64,000 bases of DNA from Saitoella complicata NRRL Y-17804 (GCF_001661265.1 NW_017566994.1:186001-250000), one strand, 5' to 3'. Positions 35,066 through 45,004 are shown, counted from the stretch's first letter. Program-made: numbers and translations. The notes: generated by a model not told the origin, from the letters alone.

Positions 35066-35376
35066 GTAGAAGCTGTGGTGTGCAGGGAGGGAGAGATGGG
35101 AGGAGACGCGACCTGCAATTGAGGTTAATTGAACGGGGGACGCGAGGAAGGGGTCGCGTGGGAAGGACCCTGAAGATGGGATGTGCAAGGGAAAGACATT
35201 GAACAAAAACGAAAACACAATTTACGCCTTATCTCGCTCTTTCCTGGGCGGAAAAAGTTGTGGGCGTCCGAGTGCCGTCACGCGTTCCTCGGGGCACCTT
35301 CACAGCGTTACCCTGCAGCTGCTCGTTTCACCAACTTTATTCCTGAACACCAACGAACTACCCAATTGCAATTGCA
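35066..35376. other. Divergent promoter region DUT1 / ERJ5
   Basis: 311 bases between start codons. Besides the ACGCGT box it contains a second GACGCGA core near 35138. If DUT1 starts at the upstream ATG the region shrinks to 158 bases. Confidence 0.5.
35280..35285. promoter_or_regulatory. MCB element ACGCGT upstream of DUT1
   Basis: ACGCGT is the MBF binding core that drives G1/S expression of DNA-synthesis genes in yeasts. It lies 215 bp before the DUT1 start and 92 bp before the ERJ5 start. Binding is inferred. Confidence 0.45.
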
Positions 35377-36364
35377 ATGCGGTTGACCTCCATCTTCTGC
35401 GTTTTCGCAGTCGTATTCGCGACATTAGTTGCTGCCTGGACTGAGGCTGACTACGAGGTATGCCTATTCTTCTCGTCTTCACTCTTACTTTGATCTCATC
35501 CTAATGCCGTTTATACAGATCTTCGACCTCGCTGCCTCCCTCGAGACCCATGAAGGCCCCGGCACAACCTTTTACTCCTTCCTCAAAGTCCCCAAGTCCG
35601 CAGACCTAGAAGCCATCACCAAGGCCTACCGAAAACGCTCCCTCGCCCTCCACCCCGACAAGAACCGCGGCAAGAAGGGTGCTCACGAGCGTTTCGCACG
35701 TCTTGGTGTCGTCACCCAAATCCTCCGTGATGGTGAGAAAAGGGCAAGATACGACCATTTTTTGAATAATGGCTTCCCGAGGTGGAGAGGTACGGGTTAT
35801 TATTATTCGAGGTTTAGGCCGGGGTTGGGGAGTGTCTTGTTAGGACTTTTGGTTGCTGGGAGTGCGGCGCAGTATGGGGTTCATGTGCTTGTCGCTAAGC
35901 AGAATCGTGGACGGCTGGAGAGACATGTCCGTGAGGCACGGGGGATGGCGTGGGCGAGTTCTGGAGGCTTACCAAATGGCCGCAAGATGAAGGTCACGAA
36001 CCCGGAGACTGGACATGCGTTCGTTGTAGATGGCAAGAGTGGTGATGTGTTTTATGTCGATGACTTTGGGGAGGAACACTTTGTCGACGTTAATGAGGTC
36101 GAGGGACCATCCTTCAAACGCACAATGCTCGTGCAGCTCCCGAAGTTGATCTGGAGAAAGACGATTGGTGGGTGGATTAGACGTCCTGACGAAGAGGGCG
36201 AGCCGGCATTTGGGGAGAGTGAGACGGAGGATGGGGAGGTTGTCGTTGTGAAGCAGATTGAGGCTGAGAAGAATGGCAGTGGGACCAGTACGCCGAAGGA
36301 GACAAAGGTTTTGGAGAGTGGGAGGGTTGTTGGAGCGAGGAAGAGGAGGGGTGGTAAGAAGTAG
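35377..36364 (+). CDS. ERJ5: ER-membrane J-protein Erj5
   Basis: Exons 35377-35457 and 35519-36364 give 308 aa. A signal peptide (RLTSIFCVFAVVFATLVAAW) leads to a luminal J domain with the required HPD (LALHPDKNRGKKG) and the family-specific FLNNGFPRWRGTGYYYSRFRP. One membrane helix follows (VLLGLLVAGSAAQYGVHVLV), then a cytosolic tail that turns acidic and ends in a basic RKRRGGKK. Erj5 stimulates Kar2/BiP and supports ER protein folding. Exon 1 ends exactly after the signal peptide region. Confidence 0.92.
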
Positions 36365-36801
36365 ATGTGGATTTACATGAGTTTTGGATGAAAACATGCC
36401 GTGAGAGTTTGAGGATTTGAGTTATGTGCATACCGTTCATGTCACAACCGCACCGTGTAATACGATACTCACGACGCCAAATAAGTGCTACTGAGTATAA
36501 GGTGACCGAGGAGATTGCACACTGCAAGCATCCAGTCCATTTTCACCCATCCATTATCAGATCATCAAAAGCTGACAGGTCTGCCAGCTGCGTCGGCTGC
36601 ATTGCGCGAGACGCGGGGTGCATGGTGAAATCCAAGCAAGACGTTCGCCTACGAACACCTCAACGGTTATCCCTCCTGCAACTGCTGTCATCGACCTTGA
36701 TCGAGTCCGTACATCTTCAAATAGGTGGAAGCCAGAACCACGGAGTTCGCTATGCGACGGTGCTGATTGTATTCCACAGTGCCACATCTTCATAGCCCAC
36801 G
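36365..36801. other. Intergenic between ERJ5 and frataxin
   Basis: 437 bases with no gene I can support. Contains the ERJ5 3' region and the frataxin promoter. Confidence 0.45.
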
Positions 36802-37287
36802 ATGCACCGAGCTCTTTTGCGACTTCCTCTCCGAGCCTTGTCTCGCCAGCAACCCTCAAGATCCATCATCTCAAGACCAGCCCTCGCTCCCCTTCCCTCA
36901 CGACCCCACTGCTTCTCTGTCCGCTTCTCCTCCTCCCTCTCCCCCGGATCCTACCATGCCATCGCCGACAACACAATGGATTCCCTAACCCGCACCCTCG
37001 AAGAACTCCTCGAAACCACTGATTCCGAAGAAATGGACGTCGAGTGCACTAGTGGGGTGTTGACACTCAAATTGGGAAGGGAGCACGGGACGTATGTTAT
37101 CAACAAGCAACCACCGAATCAGCAGATTTGGTTGAGTAGTCCGACGAGTGGGCCGAAGAGATATGATTGGGATGGCGGGAGTAAGAGATGGGTTTATGGA
37201 CGGGATGGGAGTTCGTTGAGGGGGTTGTTGGAGGAGGAGTTGAATCCGATCTTTGAGGAGAAGGTGGAGTTCGAGGAGGGTGTGTAG
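36802..37287 (+). CDS. YFH1: Frataxin, mitochondrial
   Basis: Single exon, 161 aa. Residues 1-50 form an Arg-rich presequence with typical two-step cleavage character. The frataxin domain follows: YHAIADNTMDSLTRTLEELL with acidic helix 1, DVECTSGVLTLKL, GTYVINKQPPNQQIWLSSPT and the signature SGPKRYDWDGGSKRWVYGRD, ending SSLRGLLEEELN. Frataxin speeds sulphur transfer in the Nfs1-Isd11-Isu1 complex of mitochondrial Fe-S assembly. Two other Fe-S genes, BOL3 and JAC1, are within 17 kb. Confidence 0.96.
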   Translation: MHRALLRLPLRALSRQQPSRSIISRPALAPLPSRPHCFSVRFSSSLSPGSYHAIADNTMDSLTRTLEELLETTDSEEMDVECTSGVLTLKLGREHGTYVINKQPPNQQIWLSSPTSGPKRYDWDGGSKRWVYGRDGSSLRGLLEEELNPIFEEKVEFEEGV

Positions 37288-37655
37288 GACACTACGGACT
37301 ACCTGAATGGACGGAGACAACGGAGAGTGAATACGGAAGAAAGAAGAAGCGGTGAAAGCCCCGGATCACGTAGGAGGAGGGGTCGGGGGCCGAGACATGA
37401 CATTTCTAGCGAGGCGTTTGATCTTTCACCATGAGCATCCCAAACTCGGGTAACCACACCCAATATGACATTTTAAACAAAAAATAACAAACATTTCTCC
37501 TCTTTACCCTCCAATTTATCGTCCCATTCCCTCTCGCTCCCGTCTCCCCGGAGCACCGGGACCTGTGGCTTGCCCTCAAGCAAATCCGCATCACCGCGTC
37601 CCGGGCTCTCCGACGTACCAACTCCACCCTCCGAACAAAAAAATAGAACCCGAAG
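37288..37655. other. Intergenic between frataxin and IDH1
   Basis: 368 bases. A C/T-rich stretch (37498-37560) precedes IDH1. No gene seen. Confidence 0.45.
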
Positions 37656-38932
37656 ATGCTCAGATCGGCTACCTCACGCTTCACCCAGATCCCTTCCCGT
37701 GGACTCGCCACGGTCGCTCCGGCTTTGCCTAAGAAGATTGGGGGAAAGTACACTGGTATGTTCATGAGGTTTGATGCTGGATGGTGATAACACTTGAGGA
37801 CAATTGGTGATCTCGCTGGCGGGGGATGCGAGCCCCGCGCCGGGAGGTTCCAGTTGTCCGGTCTTGTTCATTTCCGGTGTCTGTCTAGTTTGATGAAGTG
37901 CGGTTGGCTGACTGAGATGTGGTTACAGTTACTCTTATCCCTGGTGATGGTATCGGTCTCGAGGTTGCCGAGTCTGTGAAGCAGGTCTTCAAGGCAGAGG
38001 GTGTTCCCGTCGAGTGGGATCAGGTCGACGTCACCGGTATCAACTCCACCGGCAAGGCCAACGTCAAGTTCCGGGAATGTATCGAGTCTCTGAAGCGCAA
38101 CAAGGTCGGTCTTAAGGGTATTTTGTTCACCCCCCTCGAGCGTGGTGGTCACCAATCCTTCAACGTCGCCCTCCGTCAGGAACTCGACACCTACGCTTCC
38201 CTTGTCTTGATCAAGAACATCCCCGGCTACGAGACCCGTCACAAGGATGTCGACTTTGCTATCATTCGTGAGAACACTGAGGGTGAGTATTCTGGTCTTG
38301 AGCACTCTTCCGTCCCTGGTGTCGTTGAGTCCCTCAAGATCATCACCCGTGCTAAGTCTGAGCGCATTGCTCGTTTCGCATTCGACTTTGCCCTCAAGAA
38401 CAACCGCAAGAAGGTCACTGTCGTCCACAAGGCCAACATCATGAAGCTCGCGGATGGTCTCTTCCGTCAAGTTTTCAACGAGGTCGCTCAAGACTACCCC
38501 ACCATCCAGACCTCCGACCTCATTGTCGACAACGCCTCTATGCAGGCAGTCTCCAAGCCCCAACAGTTCGATGTTTTGGTCATGCCCAACCTTTACGGTT
38601 CCATCATTTCCAACATCGGTGCCGCCCTCGTCGGTGGACCCGGTGTCGTCCCCGGATGCAACGTCGGCCGCGAGTTCGCCGTTTTCGAGCCCGGATGCAG
38701 ACACGTCGGTCTTGACATCATGAACAAGAACCAGGCTAACCCCTCTGCTTTGTTGTTGTCTTCCGCTATGATGCTCCGTCACCTCGGTTTGGATGACTAC
38801 GCTAACCGTATCACTGATGCCACTTACTCTGTCATCTCTAATGGTGCTTCGAGGACGCGCGATATGGGTGGTAACTCTACTACCCAGGAGTTCACCAAGG
38901 CTATTCTTGACCAGCTCGAGAAGACTGCTTAA
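37656..38932 (+). CDS. IDH1: NAD-dependent isocitrate dehydrogenase, subunit 1
   Basis: Exons 37656-37755 and 37929-38932 give 367 aa. A short presequence (MLRSATSRFTQIPSRGLATV) is followed by the isocitrate/isopropylmalate dehydrogenase fold: KYTVTLIPGDGIGLEV, FAIIRENTEGEYSGLEH, VHKANIMKLADGLF, IVDNASMQAVSKPQQFDVLV and MPNLYGSIISNIGAALVGGPG. Comparison with yeast favours Idh1, the regulatory subunit of the matrix octamer, over catalytic Idh2. Codon bias is strong. The 173-nt intron holds a perfect-looking hairpin (37798-37859). Confidence 0.94.
37798..37859 (+). other. Strong predicted hairpin inside the IDH1 intron
   Basis: GGACAATTGG (37798-37807) pairs with CCAGTTGTCC (37850-37859) over ten positions with one G-U. 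Inside, GCGGGG pairs with CCCCGC around a GATGCGAG loop. The 62-nt unit resembles no RNA family I know. The acceptor-like seven-bp end led me to test a tRNA, but the arms do not fit. Confidence 0.5.
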
Positions 38933-39109
38933 GCGATGGACTGAGTGAAGTGGGGGTGTGAGGAAGAAGGAGAAGGAGGTGGACAGATGGTATTGCCTAT
39001 ATCTGATTTATCATGTGTCGCGGGTGGAGGCAGAACATAAAAAATACGAAGACTTTATAATATGCTCATACGCTATGCGTCCGTGTCCTTTCCTACCTTA
39101 CTTGAATTT

Positions 39110-40044
39110 CTATAGTTCATACCGGTTCCCATTGGTCCAAGGACCGAGAAGCATGCCAAACCCAACCATCCCACCAACCAACGCCGCTCTATACGCATAC
39201 TTCTTCCACCCCCTCAACTCACTTCCAGTCTCCGGCAACCCCATAACATTACACAACGTATGCACTGCAACACAAGCCCACGTACTCCCCGTCCTCAACC
39301 ACACGAAACTCGCAAACCACCCAAACAAGGTCGTGTACGTGAACTGGAACAACGTCCTAAACAAGGCGACAGAGAGGAGCACCTCTGAGTGCGTGAGGCG
39401 GAATTCGTAGAAGTGGTGGATGTGGGCGAGGCCGAAGAAGAGGGGGGTATAGAAGATGATCTTTGTGCGGGATTCGTGGGCGAGGAGATGGAGGGGGATA
39501 ACACAAGCGCGGAAGACAAGTTCTTCGGTGAAAGGACCCTGTGGCATTCTTGTTAGTTTTCGCATCGCTTGTCTGTGTGTGGAGGGCGACATACGATGAT
39601 GTAGTTTCTCCATCCAATCCAGGAGGTAAGATTCTCCTTGACGTTCCCGGGAAAGAACCGCAATCCGTTCTCCCAGATCAACCACTTAACGAGCGGTCCG
39701 ATATACAATACACAAACTAATCCCAGCGCACGGTTGACATCCCCACACGTGCCCTCACCAAACCCAAGAACACGGAGTCCGCCATGCCAAAGATCCTCAT
39801 ACCGGCTCTTCGCGTATATCGCGGTCAAGGAGGTGGAAATCAGACATGCAACTGTAACGGAAAGTGCGCGGAGTTTGATGATTTGTGGAGAGTCTTTTGA
39901 GAGGGTCGGGGTTGGACGCGAGCGGGGGTGGATGTAGAGAATGCCAACGTAGAGGGCGGTATGAAGGGCGGAGAGGAGGGAGGCTTGAGAGGGAGTTAGG
40001 ATTGGGTCGGTTGCGAGGCCGATGATCTTTTCGAGGTTGTCCAT
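39110..40044 (-). CDS. RCE1: CAAX prenyl protease 2
   Basis: Exons 40044-39595 and 39538-39110 join across a 56-nt intron to give 292 aa with about eight membrane helices. The catalytic motifs of the ABI/CPBP glutamate intramembrane proteases are GPFTEELVFRA (EE..R), FFGLAHIHHF (FxxxH) and FAS.../HTLCN near the C-terminus. Rce1 removes the -AAX tripeptide from prenylated Ras, Rho and a-factor-type proteins at the ER. An upstream in-frame ATG at 40155 would add 37 residues but they are polar and precede the first helix; I prefer 40044. It is divergent from KAR4. Confidence 0.92.
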
Positions 40045-40189
40045 GATGAAGATCGACAGGGAGGATGTCTGGGTCTGAAGGGAGGTTTTGAGGTTTAGAG
40101 TTTGAGGTTGCAGCGACGGCTGGACTACGCGCGCAGCCTTTGACGTCGGAGTCAATTGAGAATAATAGAGAGCCGAGAAGATACTCGGT

Positions 40190-40203
40190 ACCGGTATACC
40201 GGT
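40190..40203. promoter_or_regulatory. 14-bp perfect palindrome ACCGGTATACCGGT
   Basis: A perfect inverted repeat in the RCE1/KAR4 promoter, 146 bp from the RCE1 ATG. Its two ACCGGT half-sites suit a dimeric regulator. The factor is unknown to me. Confidence 0.3.
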
Positions 40204-40289
40204 TACCTGTACGAAAACTTGTTGGACGGAGGTAGCTTTTTCAATAGATTACAGTTCAGACAAGCATTTTGACGATGTGACATCTGGAA

Positions 40290-40301
40290 CACGTGCACGT
40301 G
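40290..40301. promoter_or_regulatory. Tandem CACGTG boxes (CACGTGCACGTG)
   Basis: Two abutting CACGTG E-boxes, the core bound by Cbf1/Pho4-type bHLH factors. They lie 135 bp before the KAR4 start. Abutting perfect copies are unlikely by chance; binding is inferred. Confidence 0.4.
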
Positions 40302-40435
40302 CGTGGCCCATACCGGCAGCGGTCTCGGACCGGGATAGAGTTTAATCTCATTACGGCAACCTCACTCAACCATGAGATTGTTTTGGAGCAGGATAATAGC
40401 ACTTCAACGCGTTGTATTGACTGTGTTGGGCAGAC

Positions 40436-41899
40436 ATGAGTACCCCGGGGATGACGAAGCGTGAGAACAATAATGGTGCCGACCACGACCGCCTGATCCA
40501 ACTTCTCAAGAAGCGTTCCGAGCGCCGTCGAGCAAAACTTGACCTTCCATCTCCTCCACCAGCTCCGAAATTCACACCTCAACCACCTCCTCCCTCGCAA
40601 GCCCAAGTACAGCAGCCCCAAATCCTCATCAAAGACGGCTCAATCATCAATGACTACTCCCTCCACTTCGTTCAAACGTCCCACCGCCCCCAATCCTACA
40701 TCCGTAACGCAACTCTCGAATCCCGTTTCGAAGGATACCCGAAACTAGCTCGTCTGGCACGGCTGAAGCAGAAATTGGTGGAAGAGCGTGCACATCCGCC
40801 TATGAGTTTACGGTGGGATGAGCAGGGTGAGGACTTGAGGGATGTATTAGGGGTTAGGAGGGGAGTTAGATTTGATGTTGTGGTTATTGATGCAACGAGG
40901 TAGCCCAAAACGTGACATTACCATAAGTTTCGCTGACTGGTTTACAGTCCTGAACACCACCCGGAACAGCTGTTCCACCTCCCGGTCCCGGACCTCATCT
41001 CAACTCCGTCCTTCCTCTACATATGGGTCAACACACCGTGTCTGGAAACAGGGCGCCAACTCCTAACTCACTGGGGCTTCCGTCGTGCCGAGGATGTCGT
41101 TTGGTGCAAAACCACCCCAGACCCCACCTCCGACAGCCAACCCTGGGAATCCGGCCCCTTCGTAAGCTCAAAAGTCCACTGCCTCATGGGCATAAAAGGC
41201 ACAGTCCGCCGCAGCACAGACACCCACCTAATCCACTGCAACGTCGACACAGACACTATCCTCGCCCCATCGCCACCACCTTCGACACCACACGCCAAAC
41301 CCACCGAACTGTACCACATCATCGAGAACTTCTGTCTCGGGCGTCGACGTCTCGAGATCTTTGCGACGGATGCAAGCTTGAGGAGGGGGTGGGTTAGTGT
41401 GGGACGGGAGATGACACGGACGACGTGGGACGTTGAACGATGGTTGGAAGGATTGGTGGAGGGGGGTACGGGCAGTGTGGTGGGGTTTGATGGGGAGATT
41501 GAGATGTTGAGGCCGAAGAGTCCGGTGCCGAAGGGGCAGCAGCACATGAGGCACGGGATGGGGGGTCAGCAGTCGCAGCAAATGGGCATGGGAGCGGGGA
41601 TGATGCAACCTCAGCAAGGTATGTACATGGGTGGACAAGTGGCGATACCAGGCAACGGGATGCAAATGCCCATGGCAATGCCGAGTCAGTATGCGATGCC
41701 AAACATGGTACAACCGCATATGATGGGAATGGGAATGCCGATGCAGCCCATGCCTATGACACCACAAATGGCTGCTCAAATGCAGATGCAATACCAACAG
41801 CAGCAACGACAACAACTACAATACCAGCACTATATGAACCAACAAGCCTACAACAACGGATGGAACCAATGGGGTCAGGGATACGGTTATCAACAGTAG
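40436..41899 (+). CDS. KAR4: Kar4/METTL14-like MT-A70 family protein
   Basis: Exons 40436-40899 and 40948-41899 give 471 aa. The core matches the METTL14/Kar4 branch of MT-A70: LIKDGSIINDYSLHFVQTSHRPQ, SFLYIWVNTPCLETGRQLL, HWGFRRAEDVVWCKT, HCLMGIKGTVRRSTDTHLIH and ELYHIIENFCLGRRRLEIF. The catalytic DPPW tetrad of active m6A methyltransferases is absent: the strand reads FDVVVIDATS, so this is probably the non-catalytic partner. In yeast Kar4 works with Ime4 in mRNA m6A methylation and also in mating transcription. The last 110 residues are Met/Gln/Gly/Pro-rich (low complexity). Confidence 0.88.
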
Positions 41900-42643
41900 C
41901 TATCACCCATATGCGTATTGTTATCACAACCACACCTTGGTGGTTAACCATCCTTAATATATACATTCACTCTCACCCATCCTCGGCAAGCTCGGTATTC
42001 CCATGTTTGGATCGGTCGCGAGCCATGAGGGATAAACTCACAGTCGGACTAACCATGTGCTTGGACAACGGTCTGCTGAGGGTGAGTAGGCTAGAACAGG
42101 TATAAGCCAGAACAGTAGTATTGGTAACTAGCAACTAAGAGGACGAGCCTCGTATACCCTTATATATATGCATGGTGCCTGGGCTAAGCCTTTACGAAAT
42201 AGGCGGCCCACACCGCGGACGTACAGCCGAGCGCTCTTCCAACCGCAACGTGGGAACCGCAAGCTTCACCTCGACGAGCACAGCAGTAGCGAGGATAAGC
42301 ACGGTCTGCCTTGATCTGCTTCACGGCGGATCATGCCTTCATACTCTCACATGCACTATAGTTTGTGCATCTGGACCGAGTCTCGGCTATCTCGCACTAT
42401 AGCACCCACATGCGCCGCCGAAGCAAACCAACGCGTCGGATGATGCGGCGTCGCAAAAAAAAAAGTGCGAGCTGACTAAACCGAAAACGTACTTGTTTCT
42501 TAGTGATGAAATCTGACAAATCCAAGTTAGCCACGATGATACGCGTAGTACCTAGGTACGGAGTCTGGTGCGTTTAAAAGGGTGTGGGCTCCTCGAGATG
42601 TGAGGAACAACCTCCTACACCTACAACAGTCACATTCGTCGAT
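41900..42643. other. Intergenic upstream of alcohol dehydrogenase
   Basis: 744 bases without a gene. TATATATAT lies at 42161-42169. ACGCGT occurs at 42431-42436 and 42541-42546, an A-tract near 42455, and a TTTAAAA box at 42573-42579, about 65 bp before the dehydrogenase ATG. The long upstream region suggests a regulated gene. Confidence 0.45.
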
Positions 42644-43648
42644 ATGCCTGAGATCCAAGTTTTCAAGGGAACCCCCGAGGGAAAGGTCATCGAGGCCACC
42701 CACACCATCCGTGACATCAAGCCCGACGAGGTCTTCATTAAGGTCACCCACTGTGGTTTCTGCTACACCGACATCCACTACCTCAAGGCCGGTAACGTCC
42801 TCGGTCACGAGCCCGTCGGTATCGTCGAGGAGGTCGGTTCCGAGTGTAAGCGTCTCAAGAAGGGCGATGTCGTTGGATGGGGATACCTCCACGACTCCTG
42901 TATGGAGTGTGAGATGTGCATGACCGGAAGGGAGATTCTGTGCGCGGAGAGGAAGATGTATGCATACGCTGATTTGGATATGGGTGGTATGGGATCTGGC
43001 TACATCGGAAAGGAGAAGTACGTCTTCAAGATCCCTAAGGGTCTTGCCCCTGCGGATGCTGCCCCGTTGATGTGTGCTGGTGCCACCGTTTTCGCTGCTA
43101 TCTACAACAACAACATCAAGCCTACCGACCGTGTCGGCGTCGTCGGTATCGGTGGTCTCGGACACTTGGCCCTCCAGTTCTTGAAGGCTTGGGGATGTCA
43201 CGTCGCTGCTTTCTCCGGCTCTGACGCCAAGAAGGCCGAGGCTGAGCACTTTGGTGCTCGCGAGTTCGTTGTTACCCGCGTTGCTGAGGACGAGGAGTTC
43301 CAGATTGAGGAGAAGTTCGACTTTATCCTCTCCACCGTCGCTGGACAGATTCCTTGGGCTAAGTACATGCGCTGCTTGAAGCCCACTGGAACTATGATTC
43401 CTCTCGGTCTCTCCTCCGACCCTGACATGATCACACCTTACTCTGACATCATTGTTCACGAGCTCAAGGTCTCTGGATCTTTGGTCGCTTCTCGTCATGT
43501 TCAGAACCTCATGCTGGAGTTCGCTGCTCGTCACGGTATTAAGCCCCAGAACGAGATCATGGAGATGACTGCCGACAACATCAACGACGCTGCTGATCGT
43601 TTGCACAAGGGTGACGTTCGTTACCGTTTCGTTTTGGAGAGGAAGTAG
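42644..43648 (+). CDS. Zinc-dependent alcohol dehydrogenase (cinnamyl/ADH6-like)
   Basis: Single exon, 334 aa from the ATG before PEIQVFKG. Medium-chain dehydrogenase with catalytic zinc residues in HCGFCYTDIHY and NVLGHEPVG, and four structural-zinc cysteines in CMECEMCMTGREILC. The Rossmann motif GVVGIGGLGHLALQF binds the coenzyme; the following SGSDAKK (no acidic residue at the adenosine-ribose site) points to NADPH. Relatives reduce aromatic and aliphatic aldehydes. A frame open 20 codons upstream has ATG at 42584 but lacks family similarity. Strong codon bias suggests high expression. Confidence 0.9.
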   Translation: MPEIQVFKGTPEGKVIEATHTIRDIKPDEVFIKVTHCGFCYTDIHYLKAGNVLGHEPVGIVEEVGSECKRLKKGDVVGWGYLHDSCMECEMCMTGREILCAERKMYAYADLDMGGMGSGYIGKEKYVFKIPKGLAPADAAPLMCAGATVFAAIYNNNIKPTDRVGVVGIGGLGHLALQFLKAWGCHVAAFSGSDAKKAEAEHFGAREFVVTRVAEDEEFQIEEKFDFILSTVAGQIPWAKYMRCLKPTGTMIPLGLSSDPDMITPYSDIIVHELKVSGSLVASRHVQNLMLEFAARHGIKPQNEIMEMTADNINDAADRLHKGDVRYRFVLERK

Positions 43649-44260
43649 AGCGTGAGATCATCCCAGGAGGATCGATCCAAAAAGGCATCAGGATATAGAA
43701 GGAGCAATAATGATACCCGGGGAGTTTACGATAGACAAGATATGATAATACATGCTTTCAATAGTATTGCGAGTGTCCTTTCTCTTTCGTTCTCACTCGT
43801 GAAAGCTTCTCTGCACGACGCTGCATCTGTCGCATCGGCCGGCAGGCAGTTGCAACCCCACATACGAACCGGCAATTCCAGTACACGTACACCATCCAAG
43901 TTCAACAATCCACCAAGCAATCCAGCTCGCTTGAACGACGTCTTCATTGAAGACTTTGACACTGCTCTCCATACGCGGCTGACTTTCCCTTCGAGTCGAG
44001 AAGGACAGCGAAACTCGAATTGCTCTTCTCGCCTTCGAAGGAATAGTCATTGCGTGTGCGGATCACCTGCGCAAAGGAAGATCGTCGCTTTGTTTGTGTG
44101 CGACACGTTGATCGGTGCTTACAAACGCGCCGCCTTGATCACTCCTGTCGCAAGAGTCTGTGAGCGCCAAACCGATTAAATCTCGAGTCATACGGTAGCG
44201 GTCAAGAGAAACTGTCGACACAGTTAGCGCAACCTTATTCCTATTCGCCACCTCAAACCT
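43649..44260. other. Intergenic after the alcohol dehydrogenase
   Basis: 612 bases. A 175-codon plus-strand frame (43652-44179) spans it but has no domain, no compositional support and an unlikely start. I treat it as non-coding. Confidence 0.4.
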
Positions 44261-45004
44261 ATGTCACAAGGACACGGCGGATCAGGCTGGCAACAGTGGC
44301 CTAATGATCCACTTGGTGGTTCGTCAGCTTCCGGTAAAGAACCCGGCCCAGCCGACTGGTCTCAATCATCCCAAGGAACAGCGGGGTCTTCACAACAAAA
44401 AGCTTGGAACGCGTACGTAATCCCAGCATCGTCACAACAAGCATCACAATCTCAATCGCAATTCTTCCCATCATCTCAAGAACAACTCAATCAACAGCAG
44501 AAACAGAAACAAACCTACGCAGCACCACCACCACCCCATCCACCATCACCTTCCACAATGAACGATGACGACCTCAGAATATCTCGCATCGAATCCCTCT
44601 TCAACCACCAATTCCAGGTCATAACCCGGCCCATGGCCCTGCAGGCAATTCGACACGCTTCCTACTACGGTGGTCTAAGCGGTAACAAAGGGCTAGCAAT
44701 GATCGGCGAATCAGCAATGCGCCTAGCAATCGTCGAGATCATGGCCCTAAAGCACGCAAACCAAACAGGGCTCGTCACGGTTAACTTGAGCCAAACGTTG
44801 AATAACGCGCATCTTGCTGGTATTGGACGGAAGTTGGAGTTGGACAAGTTGATTCAAGTTGGGCCGGGATATCAGGGGAAGGCGGTGGATTCGATGATTA
44901 TGACGACTTTGGAGGCTATTATTGGGGTTATCTATTGGGATCGGGGGACGGCGGGGGTGAGGGAGACGATGGAGAGGTTGGGGATTTGGAAGAACCCGCT
45001 GTAA
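44261..45004 (+). CDS. RNase III-fold protein with degenerate active site and Q/S-rich N-terminus
   Basis: Single exon, 247 aa. Residues 1-100 are Ser/Gln/Gly/Pro-rich with no clear presequence. Residues 105-245 follow the RNase III order: RISRIESLFNHQF, ALQAIRHASYYGG, the signature helix NKGLAMIGESAMRLAI, then NNAHLAGIGRKLELDKLIQVGP and the second acidic helix DSMIMTTLEAIIGVIYWD. In active enzymes the signature reads NERLEFLGDS, and here the metal-binding Glu is Gly and the Asp is Glu. So catalysis is doubtful, as in the mitoribosomal RNase III-like proteins mL44 and mL57. Small RNase III-like proteins of unknown role occur in other ascomycetes. I cannot say whether it acts in mitochondria or cytosol. 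Confidence 0.75.
   Translation: MSQGHGGSGWQQWPNDPLGGSSASGKEPGPADWSQSSQGTAGSSQQKAWNAYVIPASSQQASQSQSQFFPSSQEQLNQQQKQKQTYAAPPPPHPPSPSTMNDDDLRISRIESLFNHQFQVITRPMALQAIRHASYYGGLSGNKGLAMIGESAMRLAIVEIMALKHANQTGLVTVNLSQTLNNAHLAGIGRKLELDKLIQVGPGYQGKAVDSMIMTTLEAIIGVIYWDRGTAGVRETMERLGIWKNPL

Larger units (their letters stand above)
40045..40435. other. Divergent promoter region RCE1 / KAR4
   Basis: 391 bases between outward-facing starts, with two notable palindromes listed below. Both genes have ties to mating-pheromone biology in yeast, which makes a shared promoter interesting. Confidence 0.5.

Noticed and set aside
37798-37859. IDH1 intron hairpin read as a tRNA because of its 7-bp acceptor-like end
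   Set aside because: 62 nt is too short and no D, anticodon or T arm forms; kept as an unexplained hairpin.
37868-38782. 304-codon antisense frame over IDH1
   Set aside because: Shadow of a highly biased, conserved gene.
42527-43606. 359-codon antisense frame over the alcohol dehydrogenase
   Set aside because: Shadow of the conserved dehydrogenase; no motif of its own.
43652-44179. 175-codon frame downstream of the alcohol dehydrogenase
   Set aside because: Starts four bases after a stop, has no domain and no codon bias; probably 3' and promoter sequence.
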